Shown here: positions 26,291-35,900 of the stretch, in pieces | Layout: each line of letters starts with the position of its first letter | How positions within the stretch are numbered: the first letter of the stretch is position 1 | NCBI GenBank assembly: GCA_949373075.1 | Contig: CASIBX010000003.1 | Location: 1 to 50,909, forward strand | Reading direction: 5' to 3' | DNA: 50,909 nt | Source: Candidatus Poseidoniaceae archaeon | GTDB taxonomy: Archaea; Thermoplasmatota; Poseidoniia; Poseidoniales; Poseidoniaceae | Translations under genes and position numbers: made by a program | Notes under the pieces: model-generated | What the model was told of the DNA's origin: nothing | What the model saw: only the letters and a program-made list of their open reading frames with translations | Databases searched by the model: none

Positions 26291-28213
26291 TCAGAATCGT
26301 CCTAGAATCGATTTGAATACAGCCTTGGCTTCTCCTTGAGATCTTTCAACAAGTCTCCTGACAATTAATTCAGGTGTTGAACGTGCCAAATGATTTCGTC
26401 TTGGAGTTCTATCTACAATAAGTTCTAGATTTTCATCTAGTCCTCTGGCTTCAATACCATCAGTCCGTAAATCTCGTCCTGCGGCTTCTATTATCGCAGG
26501 TGCAAGGTGTGTTACTAAGAGCATACATGTGCCTTTGTGTGATTCTGCGGCTTCTAACATACCAGCGATTATCCTAGCCCCTGCACCTGGTTCGGTAATC
26601 GCTTCTAATTCATCAGCAAGAATTAGTTTTGAGTCAGTATTAGATACGACTTTAGCAAGTTGCAGTAATGTTTGCTCAAGAGCACCAGCCGATTGAGTCC
26701 CTCCTGCTTTAGCCAGTACGTGTAGAGACTCAATTCTACCAATCTTTGCAGATTTCGCAGGAACAGGCAGGCCCATGTGGGCAAGAATAGTACAGTGTGC
26801 TAGTAATTCTAGCATGGTAGTCTTCCCACCACTATTAGCTCCGGTAAGCAATGCAATTGATTGCCTGTCGTCCTTACTTGCACAAAGCCCTAATCCATAA
26901 TCGACAGGGTCTGCTATTCCATCTATCAGCAAATGCCTTCCTTGAGTGATGGTTATTCCATGTCCACACATTTCAGGCATCTTAGCATCAACGCATCTAG
27001 CCCAACGTCCAATTGTTAACCACTGGTCTAGTTCGACCAATTTGCGTAGGGCTTTCTCGCATTTTGGTTTTAGGGGTGCCAGCCTTCTAGCAAGAGACAC
27101 TAGTCGGTCTGATTGAGTGGTTTTCCACAAATCTTCTAGTTGTGAATCTAGGCTGTCCATTGTACTTCGGTCAACCTTAGTTGGCCATTCTGGCTTGAAG
27201 ATTTTACGTGGGCACCTAACTCCTACGCTTCCGAGCAATGTTGCGATTTCATCAGTTGCTGTTTCTATCGCTTCTTCGATAGCATCTCTTGTTTGTTGAG
27301 CTAGTTTTCTTTGTAGTGATGCAGCATCTGCAAGAGCTTCTAGCATATCTGAACCTGACAAATCTAATTTGACATTTTGCATGGCTTCGTCTACTTCCGT
27401 GTGAATTCTTTTCTCTAACACTTTTACAGTAGGCCATAACTTGTCACGAACATTTGCGATGGACTCAGCATCTGCTTCATTTGCAAGTTCATCTAGTAAT
27501 TCTCTTAGTACAGGCATTCTAATTTCATTGAAATATTCGAAGAATCCATCACCTTCAGGTAAATTGGTTAACAGTTCAAGGGACTCTAGATTATGTTCAA
27601 ACCAACCTACGCATTTCTCAGGTAGGACCATGTCGGTTGACGAACCTTCTGGCAGAACTAGCCATCCTTCAGGGAGTTGTCCTGGTCCATCAGAGCCAAT
27701 CCAAGTTATCGATTTGAATACTTTGTAATCTTTCCAAGTCTCTTGTGCAGATGGAGTTAGAACTCTGCAATAACGCTTCAATTCATCGATAGGTGTCTTT
27801 GAAACGACAACTCTGTCATAATTGCCTTCCACTTCAGTTGGAATTCTTAATCCTTCTATTACAAACTCGCAGTCCATCGCTTCACTTACCAATTTCCTTC
27901 GTGCCTCGATATCTCTTACAGGCATTAGATTCCTTAATCTTGAACGAGTGGATGCATTAACTGCATGTGAAGAGATAGTGGTTACTAATTCTTTATGGAG
28001 TCTAATCGATTCCGATGTTGCTAGGAAATCTTCTATTCCGTTTAACGATCTGGCTAAACTATCTGCTCGCTTGAGTGATACACCTTCCACCTCTGCGATA
28101 ACCTCAGTTTGGCCATCTGCTAGAAGTTGTAGAACTCTATCTTCTGTGCCAAAATGATCGGTCAATTTCCTCGCTAAGCCTGCTCCAACTCCGGGTAAAG
28201 CTTTCAGAACCAT
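26291..28213 (-). CDS. MutS-family DNA-binding ATPase with N-terminal HhH
   Basis: About 640 residues from the ATG at 28213; the longer frame needs a TTG. Residues 1-60 look like a helix-hairpin-helix pair (ALPGVGAGLARKLTDHFG and VEGVSLKRADSLA). A helical middle of about 350 residues resembles MutS lever and clamp regions. The ATPase has Walker A TGANSGGKTT near residue 455, a long GGTQSAGALEQTLLQLA signature and Walker B LILADELEAIT. The mismatch-recognition domain I and the C-terminal Smr nuclease of MutS2 are both absent by length. Archaeal proteins of this MutS-related group are thought to act on DNA junctions or recombination intermediates, but this one cannot be assigned to mismatch repair. 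It stands alone, convergent with the S15 gene. Confidence 0.84.
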   Translation of the reverse strand: MVLKALPGVGAGLARKLTDHFGTEDRVLQLLADGQTEVIAEVEGVSLKRADSLARSLNGIEDFLATSESIRLHKELVTTISSHAVNASTRSRLRNLMPVRDIEARRKLVSEAMDCEFVIEGLRIPTEVEGNYDRVVVSKTPIDELKRYCRVLTPSAQETWKDYKVFKSITWIGSDGPGQLPEGWLVLPEGSSTDMVLPEKCVGWFEHNLESLELLTNLPEGDGFFEYFNEIRMPVLRELLDELANEADAESIANVRDKLWPTVKVLEKRIHTEVDEAMQNVKLDLSGSDMLEALADAASLQRKLAQQTRDAIEEAIETATDEIATLLGSVGVRCPRKIFKPEWPTKVDRSTMDSLDSQLEDLWKTTQSDRLVSLARRLAPLKPKCEKALRKLVELDQWLTIGRWARCVDAKMPEMCGHGITITQGRHLLIDGIADPVDYGLGLCASKDDRQSIALLTGANSGGKTTMLELLAHCTILAHMGLPVPAKSAKIGRIESLHVLAKAGGTQSAGALEQTLLQLAKVVSNTDSKLILADELEAITEPGAGARIIAGMLEAAESHKGTCMLLVTHLAPAIIEAAGRDLRTDGIEARGLDENLELIVDRTPRRNHLARSTPELIVRRLVERSQGEAKAVFKSILGRF

Positions 28214-28302
28214 GAGCAAAATCGTTTGCCAACAGGTTTTGAAGATAGGGGTAAGAGAACACGTTTACTTTCACTTTCACAATCTAATGGCCAAAGCCAT
28301 CA

Positions 28303-29706
28303 TTATTGGTTTACAGGTCCGTAAACTGGCATCTCAATTTCAACTGCGAATAGTGGGTCTGGGTCACTAGAGTCGTGGTATGCAACTATGACTCCGCCAT
28401 CGTTCAGAATCCCAAGTGATGCGAAATCAAATCTTATGTCTGCACCAGCGCCGCTTGTCGAATCTAAATCTCCAAGTCCTATGCGGGTTAGAGTGTCAGG
28501 TTCCATCGATTCAGAATACTCCCTGACATGGAAAATCACGTCAACATCTGGGCCTTCAGCAGATTGATATCTGACATTTAGTACAAATAAGTCTAGAGCC
28601 CCATTCGCTTGGAACTCCCATTCCTCGATTTGCGCCCATTTCTCATCAGAGTAATTTTCTGTTGCCCATGAACTGCCACCATCGAATGAGAGGTGGTGAG
28701 TGAAAGTTGTTCCAGACAGGCTCACGCAATGTAGCGCTCCAGTGGAATCTATTTGGCAATATTCGCTAGGGAATTGGGCATTGTGTTTATTCCAGTTTAG
28801 TGAAGTGTCTAGGAATGCTGAAGTTCCATCACTGAAGTATTGGGGGAAGTACAAACCACCGCTAGGCAGTGGGAATGAACGCATCTCCTTGTGTGGCTTG
28901 TTGACATCATAGTACTCTGGAAGGTTGGTGAAATTCAAGTCAACTTCCTCTGCACCAGGATTTGAAGTTCTTCCAGCAAATTGGAAGTTGTAGTAATTTA
29001 GGCCATCCACACTGATTTGGCCTCCTGCATTTTGAGTCTGATGCCAGAAGTTGGAAACGACAAGGCTTGCCCAGTCTCCACTACCAATACTGGATGAGAT
29101 TGGACCGACGACTTCTACTTGCCAAGACCTGTCATAGAATGGCTCAGTCATTCGGTTGTAACACCATGTCCATTGGTCTTCAGATTCATCATAAAGAATC
29201 GCATAGAATTTGTCGATTTTTGCATCAGCGCCAATGTAAGGGAACCAAGACATTGAGATGATATCACCATTTGTTGCTTGGACAATACTTCCCTCTCCTA
29301 GCCCTTCTTGGCCAGGGTTAGTTGGAACTGGAGTTCGGCACATAGGGTCGGTTAAAACTCCTGGAATGTATGTGTCCCATTCGTGGCCTCTATCCTTAGA
29401 CCATACGGGGTATTCTCCTCCAATATTGAGGATGTCTCCTTCAATTGTAGTAGCAAGATAATGTTCACAACAGTTACCGCCGTAATCCTTGTTGAATACG
29501 GCCCATGAAGTCAAAGTACTTTCATTAAGGTTCAAATCGATAGTTGTAAACTCCCATGGTGAAATAGCGGGAATGTTGTCAATCATTTGGTAATCTTCCC
29601 AAATAGGTGTCTCTTCTTTTTCATCAATTACCATTTCTTCAGCGCCACCAAAACAACCAGCTAGCAGCATGGTTAGGGTAAGAAGAATTGCAACTGGCGC
29701 TCTCAT
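28303..29706 (-). CDS. Exported BNR/sialidase-like beta-propeller lipoprotein
   Basis: About 467 residues from the ATG at 29706, giving MRAPVAILLTLTMLLAGCFG with a lipobox (LAGC). At least two Asp-box (BNR) motifs are visible, SKDRGHEW and SFDGGSSW, which cap the blades of sialidase-like propellers. No sialidase catalytic set (Arg triad, Tyr/Glu pair) could be recognised, so a binding or structural role is as likely as glycosidase activity. The start lies 1 nt after the ileS stop, with GAGGT 6 nt upstream at 29713-29717, so it is co-transcribed with ileS. That pairing is odd in function and probably reflects genome compaction. Confidence 0.78.
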   Translation of the reverse strand: MRAPVAILLTLTMLLAGCFGGAEEMVIDEKEETPIWEDYQMIDNIPAISPWEFTTIDLNLNESTLTSWAVFNKDYGGNCCEHYLATTIEGDILNIGGEYPVWSKDRGHEWDTYIPGVLTDPMCRTPVPTNPGQEGLGEGSIVQATNGDIISMSWFPYIGADAKIDKFYAILYDESEDQWTWCYNRMTEPFYDRSWQVEVVGPISSSIGSGDWASLVVSNFWHQTQNAGGQISVDGLNYYNFQFAGRTSNPGAEEVDLNFTNLPEYYDVNKPHKEMRSFPLPSGGLYFPQYFSDGTSAFLDTSLNWNKHNAQFPSEYCQIDSTGALHCVSLSGTTFTHHLSFDGGSSWATENYSDEKWAQIEEWEFQANGALDLFVLNVRYQSAEGPDVDVIFHVREYSESMEPDTLTRIGLGDLDSTSGAGADIRFDFASLGILNDGGVIVAYHDSSDPDPLFAVEIEMPVYGPVNQ

Positions 29707-29707
29707 C

Positions 29708-32700
29708 TCATGACCTCTGTACGCTGTACCAAATGGTGGCACCATCTACTTCGAATGAATCTCCTTTGCCATCACCGTTACTAAATTCTGCTTTGTTTGC
29801 TCGGGTTTCATTGATTATCCAAGCACGATCTTCTTCGAATAATTCCGGCGCATCTTTCATCCAAACAGATAATGAGATTGTATCTTCGATTGCCAAATTC
29901 AAATCCTTGCGAGATGCTTGAATTCTACGAGTAATATCACGTGCAAGTCCCTTTGACAGCAATTCAGGGCTGTCACTCATATCTAATACAAGAGATACTG
30001 AACTATCTGCAATTTGGACAGTCTGTGCTGCATATCCCTTGCGCTCTACACGGCGTAATTCGATGTCATCAGAACCAATTTCATATCCTGCAATGACCAG
30101 ATTACCGGCTTCTATGCTTGCCAGCATTGCTTCAGTCTCGCCATCTGCAATTCCTTGTAGAACAGCAGGCAAATCTTGTCGACACTTAGCGCCCAATGTG
30201 CGGCGATTAGGCGTGACCTCTACCTTTTGGAAACGGTCTAGATCTTTTTCTAAAGATATCATTTCAACATTCAGTTCTTCAGCTAAAATTTCGTGGAAAT
30301 CAGATAAATCAGGTCCACTAACAATCCAACCTTCTGCGCATGGTAAACGCTGCCTGCGGTCTGCATCTACACGAATTCTGCGTCCGGTCTCAGCAAGTTC
30401 TCGCACTAGAGTCATTGTCTCTAAAATGTCTGTATCGATATCTCCTGCTTCTGGCCAATCAGTAAGGTGTACTGATGTTCCCTCAAGATTACGATGAATT
30501 GTATCGGACATGAACGGTGAGACTGGAGCCATTAAGCGACTAACTGTCACCAGCACTTTGTGGAGAGTGTGCTGGCAAGCCAACTTGTCATCTCCGTCCG
30601 CTTCATCCCACAAACGGCGTCTTGAGCGTCGTACATACCAGTTAGATACGTCATTTACTACGAATTCTTCAATATCACGACATGCTTTATGGAAGTCCCA
30701 TTCCTCAAATTGTTTGCTAGTTCCCTCAACAACTTCTGCAAGTCTTGATAGAACCCAGTTATCCAATGGAGTATTCTTTCCTTTAGGAGATGTCTCTGGG
30801 TCGAACCCATCGAGAGCAGCATAATCTGAATGGAATCGGTGGATATTCCACAATGTCAAGAACATCTTTCCATAGGTTTCTCGTACACCGTTTGGGTCGA
30901 ACTTCATTGGGTTCCATGGCGCTCCTGCGGTAACCATGTACCATCTGGTAGCATCTGCACCTTCACGATTGAAGTGGTCCCAAGGGTCGACAATATTTCC
31001 TTTAGATTTCGACATTTTCTTACCTTCAGCATCTAAAATTAGTCCAAGAGATAGACATCGCTTGTAACATATCGAATCGAATACAGTTGTACTTACTGCC
31101 AGCAATGTGTAGAACCATCCTCTGGTTTGATCTACTCCTTCACAGATGTAGTCGATAGGGAAATTATTCTCGAATTTACCTTCTTCTCCAAACGGATGAT
31201 GCCATTGAGCGAATGATGCACATCCTGAATCAAACCAGCAGTCCATTACGAAAGGTTCTCTCTTCATGTCGCCATCACACTCGGTACAAACTAGTACGGT
31301 GTCATCGACATATGGTCGGTGTAAATCTTCAGCAACAGGGCTTCCTTCTTTGGCCATACTAGCCATTTCTTCAGTTGAACCTATGCAATGCTGATGTTCA
31401 CATTCTGTACAAATCCAAACCGGCAGTGGGGTTCCCCAATACCTTTCACGACTGATAGCCCAATCCTTGACATTGCGCAACCATTCACCGAACCGGCCTT
31501 CGCCAACCCAATCTGGTGCCCATTCAACTTGTGAGTTAAACTCGAGAAGCATTTCTTTGACAGCAGTCATCTTAACGAACCAAGAATCCATTGCGTAGTA
31601 GAGAAGTGGATGACCAGTCCTCCAGCAGTGAGGGTAGTCGTGGAGGTACATCTTTTCTCGGTAAAGCAATCCTGCATCATGCATCAATTCGATAACGGTC
31701 GAATCACAATCTTTCACATAGCGTCCATCCAGAGAGGGATGAGTTCCAGCTAGGAATGCCCCGTCAATACCCACTGTGTGTTGGGCGGGGAGTCCGACTT
31801 CCATTCCTAAATTGTAGTCATCTTCACCATACATTACAGCGGTGTGAACTACACCTGTACCATCGGTGGTTGTAACCCAATCTGCGCCGATAACAGTCCA
31901 AGCTGTATCTGAGCCTGCACGGTCTACTGCGTCAGGGAATAGAGGTGTATATGAGCGTCCAATTAAGTCGCTGCCTGGGAAGGTTTCAATCTCTTCACAA
32001 TGGTGTCGAATAACTTCTTTGAATAGCTCTTTTGCCAAAATCAACTCTTCTCCAATTTTAGCGCCACCGTGGCCTTCCCAATTTTCTGGGTCTGCGGTAA
32101 CTTTTACTCTGACATATTCAACATCAGGGCCTACTGCAAGACCAACATTTCCTGGCAATGTCCACGGAGTTGTTGTCCAAGCCAGTATCGATGCATCGGT
32201 ATCTTCCAACTTGAATTTAACATATACAGATGGTTCTTCAACTTCTTTGTAGCCTAATGCCACCTCATGACTGGAGTATGATGTACCAGTTTGTGGGCAG
32301 TAAGGAAGTACCTTGTATCCTCGATAAAGAAGGCCCTTCTCAAACATTTTCTTCAGTGCCCACCAACATGATTCGATGTATGTGTTGTGAAGGGTGACAT
32401 ATGGATTGTCTAGGTCGCACCAGTAAGCCATTCTCTCAGTCATGTCTCTCCAAGCAGCTTCGTAAGTCCAAACAGATTCACGACACTCTTTGTTGAACTC
32501 CTCCATTCCAAAGGCCTCAATCGCTTCATTGCTCATAAGGTCTAGGCGCTTTTGCACCTCGATTTCAACTGGTAATCCATGAGTGTCCCATCCACCTTTT
32601 CTCTCAACGAAATTCCCTTGCATTGTTTTCCATCGACATACAAGATCTTTGTAGGTTCTAGCAACCACGTGATGAATGCCCGGTTTGCCGTTTGCTGTAG

Positions 32701-32845
32701 GTGGACCTTCCAAGAAAATAAATGGCTCACCATCCGCACGATTCTCTACGCTTGTTTCGAACAATTTCTCATTTTCCCAAGTAGCAAGTAGGCCGGTTTC
32801 CAATGCAACTGAATCCAGTTCGCTGGTAGTCCGTGGGCTGGCCAT
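29708..32845 (-). CDS. ileS: Isoleucyl-tRNA synthetase
   Basis: About 1045 residues of a class Ia synthetase charging tRNA-Ile. The HIGH-type motif is GIHHV within EGPPTANGKPGIHHV, followed by GWDTHGLPVE. The editing domain includes WTTTPWTLPGN, and KKMSKSKGN is the KMSKS loop. Zinc-type cysteines occur in ICTECEHQHC and VCTECDG. Length and the WxxTPWTL context identify IleRS of the archaeal/eukaryotic type rather than ValRS or LeuRS. The start at 32845 (MASPRTTSELD) was chosen because the longer frame runs into the TATA-like box at 32885-32895. It is first in a transcript with the BNR lipoprotein gene. Confidence 0.96.
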   Translation of the reverse strand: MASPRTTSELDSVALETGLLATWENEKLFETSVENRADGEPFIFLEGPPTANGKPGIHHVVARTYKDLVCRWKTMQGNFVERKGGWDTHGLPVEIEVQKRLDLMSNEAIEAFGMEEFNKECRESVWTYEAAWRDMTERMAYWCDLDNPYVTLHNTYIESCWWALKKMFEKGLLYRGYKVLPYCPQTGTSYSSHEVALGYKEVEEPSVYVKFKLEDTDASILAWTTTPWTLPGNVGLAVGPDVEYVRVKVTADPENWEGHGGAKIGEELILAKELFKEVIRHHCEEIETFPGSDLIGRSYTPLFPDAVDRAGSDTAWTVIGADWVTTTDGTGVVHTAVMYGEDDYNLGMEVGLPAQHTVGIDGAFLAGTHPSLDGRYVKDCDSTVIELMHDAGLLYREKMYLHDYPHCWRTGHPLLYYAMDSWFVKMTAVKEMLLEFNSQVEWAPDWVGEGRFGEWLRNVKDWAISRERYWGTPLPVWICTECEHQHCIGSTEEMASMAKEGSPVAEDLHRPYVDDTVLVCTECDGDMKREPFVMDCWFDSGCASFAQWHHPFGEEGKFENNFPIDYICEGVDQTRGWFYTLLAVSTTVFDSICYKRCLSLGLILDAEGKKMSKSKGNIVDPWDHFNREGADATRWYMVTAGAPWNPMKFDPNGVRETYGKMFLTLWNIHRFHSDYAALDGFDPETSPKGKNTPLDNWVLSRLAEVVEGTSKQFEEWDFHKACRDIEEFVVNDVSNWYVRRSRRRLWDEADGDDKLACQHTLHKVLVTVSRLMAPVSPFMSDTIHRNLEGTSVHLTDWPEAGDIDTDILETMTLVRELAETGRRIRVDADRRQRLPCAEGWIVSGPDLSDFHEILAEELNVEMISLEKDLDRFQKVEVTPNRRTLGAKCRQDLPAVLQGIADGETEAMLASIEAGNLVIAGYEIGSDDIELRRVERKGYAAQTVQIADSSVSLVLDMSDSPELLSKGLARDITRRIQASRKDLNLAIEDTISLSVWMKDAPELFEEDRAWIINETRANKAEFSNGDGKGDSFEVDGATIWYSVQRS

Positions 32846-32884
32846 GTCCCATGCGAGATGTGAACATGTCTTGAAACAGTCGTT

Positions 32885-32895
32885 CAATATATTTC
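32885..32895 (-). promoter_or_regulatory. TATA-box candidate for ileS
   Basis: GAAATATATTG on the minus strand is centred about 45 nt before the ATG at 32845, predicting a leader of roughly 18 nt. Confidence 0.5.
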
Positions 32896-32913
32896 ACAAA
32901 AAGCGCTTAAAAC

Positions 32914-32930
32914 CCACTTCGTAGAAGTGG
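32914..32930. promoter_or_regulatory. Inverted repeat in the ileS/surface-protein divergent region
   Basis: CCACTTC-GTA-GAAGTGG is a perfect 7-bp inverted repeat with the same GTA loop as the repeat at 2510-2528. It lies between the ileS TATA box and the TATA-like box of the plus-strand surface gene. It may be an operator; function is unknown. Confidence 0.3.
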
Positions 32931-32944
32931 TTAGCATGGGTTGG

Positions 32945-32953
32945 TTTGAATTA
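32945..32953 (+). promoter_or_regulatory. TATA-box candidate for the 1620-residue surface protein
   Basis: TTTGAATTA is centred 28 nt upstream of the ATG at 32977, the same element and spacing as before cysS. Confidence 0.4.
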
Positions 32954-32976
32954 CATTGAGTTCATCCACTAAACGC

Positions 32977-35900
32977 ATGGCGCAAGTCAATAAGGGGATT
33001 CAAGCGTTCGCGCTTAGTCTCTTATTCCTTCTATCAGGCCCCCTGTCGCAGGTCTTGATGGATTCATCCCATGATATCTTGTCGGATGATGTTGTGTCAA
33101 AGGATAGCGGTTTTGGAGATGTCACTGAAGTTGTAATCAACGGGCCAGGACACAATGGAGTCGGTCCTTCACTAGTTCTTGACCAGAACCACGCTTTACA
33201 GACAGTTTCCTTTTCCGTTGCCGCTGGTGACAGTACGAGAGCTACTGGATTCGATTGGTCTGATTGGACACAATCAGGAGTCTCTAGTCAAGGATTGATG
33301 GAAGATACAGACGGTGGATTGATACTTGGATTCCAAGGTGTCAATTGGGACTTCGATAAAGGCAATAATGGCTGGACTTCCTCTAGCGCGAGTTTTGGTC
33401 AGTATAACACCGCACTCACTTGTGGAGCAAACGGTGGTGCTGGTTCTTCATGGTGGACTAGGGGCGGCGCAGTCACTGTTACGAGCCCTCAGGTGAATCT
33501 TGCAGGCCATCAAGGATTATCTCTTCAAGCATGGATAAAACAAGGAAATTATCAGTGTGGCGAAGAGCCAGATGTCAACGAAGACTTCTATCTTGAATAC
33601 AAGAACTCGAACAATGGTTGGAATCAAATTCAATATTTGGCCGGTTCAACCTCCGGTGGAACAGTCACTAACGTTAATTTCAATCTTCCTTCCGATGCCT
33701 TCCACTCAACTTTCCAAGTGAGGGCAAGGCAATCGTCAGGTTCAGGAACATGCTGTGATTATTGGTTCTTTGATGATATTATCATCCCGGGAACTAGTGG
33801 TGCAGATTTAACGACACGGTCTTTTGGTTGGTCGCCTAGCGCTAATGAGCAAATCGATGAAGGAAGATATTCTCCAATGTATATCGATGCGATAGTTCCT
33901 TTGGATGCTCATCTAAATTGGACTGTGATTGACGCAGATACAAATAATCCAATTCCTGGTTTAATCAACCGCACAGGCGACTGGGTTGACCTTTCAGTAG
34001 TCGATTGGCAAACACACAAGTCGCTCAGACTCAACCTTGAGTTCAAGTCTAATCAATCAGGATCTTCTCCTCGCTTGTTTGGTATTTCAGGTGGCGGCAA
34101 AATCTATGATGGGTTTAATTCCAATCCTGAGTTAGCCGGTTGGAGTTTTGACAATTCTAGTTGGGATAAATCATTATTCGAAATAAGTGGGGATGCAAAC
34201 GATACTTTGCAATCTCCAGTTTTCGATATTAACATGCCTTTTTCATCTTACAAGTTCGATATCGATATACAAGGCGATGTCACTATATTTGCCTCGCTAG
34301 GCCATGGAGATTGGTCCGAAATTAATTCATCCAATCAAAGAATCGACTTAGATAACTCCTCATCTTCAATCCGATTCAAACTCCAAGGTACATTGGACGG
34401 TTGGTCTGTTGATAATATGAAATTACAATTGTATCCTACGACGCCCGTTGTTTCTGCAAGAATGGATGTCGATGGAGATGGCAGGCCTGAATGGTCGGTG
34501 CACGACGAAGACATTGGGACTTGGGGGAATCAGGATGTATTTATTGGAGGTAACTTTAGTTCAACTGTCAATGTTGGATTAATCCCAACCACCTGGCATA
34601 ACATACTCGTTCCAAGAGACGCAACTTCATTCGAGGTTTCTGCTGATGATGTGGGTTCAGTGGGTCTTGGCATTCAGACAGTCGCACTATGGATCGGCAA
34701 TCAGATGGTTGCTCAAACCGGTGGCAATGGCTATGTTGATGGACTCAGGCTCTCTCTAAATGCTAGTGAACTTGAACTTCTGAATATTGAAACATCTAGC
34801 ACAGCTCCAGTCAAGAAGGTTGGAGGTACCGATTTCATTTACGGTCGAGTCGAATTAATTTCGGATGCAGGTACTCAAAGGTTGGCTGGTTTAACTATCA
34901 CATATGATGCTAAAGACACTGTTGAAGCGGTCGCTATCGACGAGGTAGTAATGGCGATGAATAGAGCAAGACTGGATTCGAATAAAGCATCTAACCTTCC
35001 GTTAATTTTCAATGCAGAATCATCTTGCTCATTAGAGGTTAGTATCCTTTCATCAACCTCTTCAGGTGATGTCACAATGGGCCCACTAACCTGGCTAAAT
35101 AATTCAGAAACCTTGACTCCATCCCAAGATTGGAGGCAAGTCAATACCAGAGCACAGGTACATTCTTCATCTCCTCACAGATTGATTCTAAATCTTTACT
35201 CTGATGATAAAACAGCAATGTGGTTCATTCCACTTTTAGGTGCCAACATAATTTCAATAGGGGACCATGAATCTCTGGTCATTTCTCAAGACGGGATAAT
35301 GCACAATAATTCTCAAGGTATTCATGACCTAATGACTTCGTTTAGAACTGCTCAATCATTCGACGACCAGAACAACCTCCGTCTAGAGACACGTATACAG
35401 TTGACTAACGGTGTGATTTCGATGCCCGCAGTTGAAACTTGGAGCAACCCCGCAGTCGATAACGATGTTAGAATTGAATCGATGCAAATCTATACAGACA
35501 GGGGTTTAATCTCACCGGATACAACTTATTTGATGGCTGAAGACAACCTCACATTCAACGTTGACATTGGATTTGAAAATGGCGGTGCAGATGAGAAACC
35601 ATTCCCTGGCGAATTTGAAATGTATCTATCAAGAGATGGTCAAATTATTGCCAACACCTCTAGTTATGAAGGCGGACATTGGGTTGTAGAAACCAAAGCC
35701 CCATTCACGAGTGGAAATGTTTCCTATGAAGTGGTAATTACTCCTATGGCAGGGGGTGGGTTAGGTGACTCAGTTATCCTAAACCGGACCTTTGTGATCG
35801 ACCCACTAGCACCCGTGGTGGCGAGTGCAAATATCAGATATCACGACCATTTAGAACCGTCTGCAAATCAGCAAATAATCATCAATATCACCGACCAGCC

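Noticed and set aside
30039-30824. Plus-strand open frames of 152 and 104 codons inside ileS
   Set aside because: They lie wholly antisense to conserved IleRS sequence and have no recognisable features.
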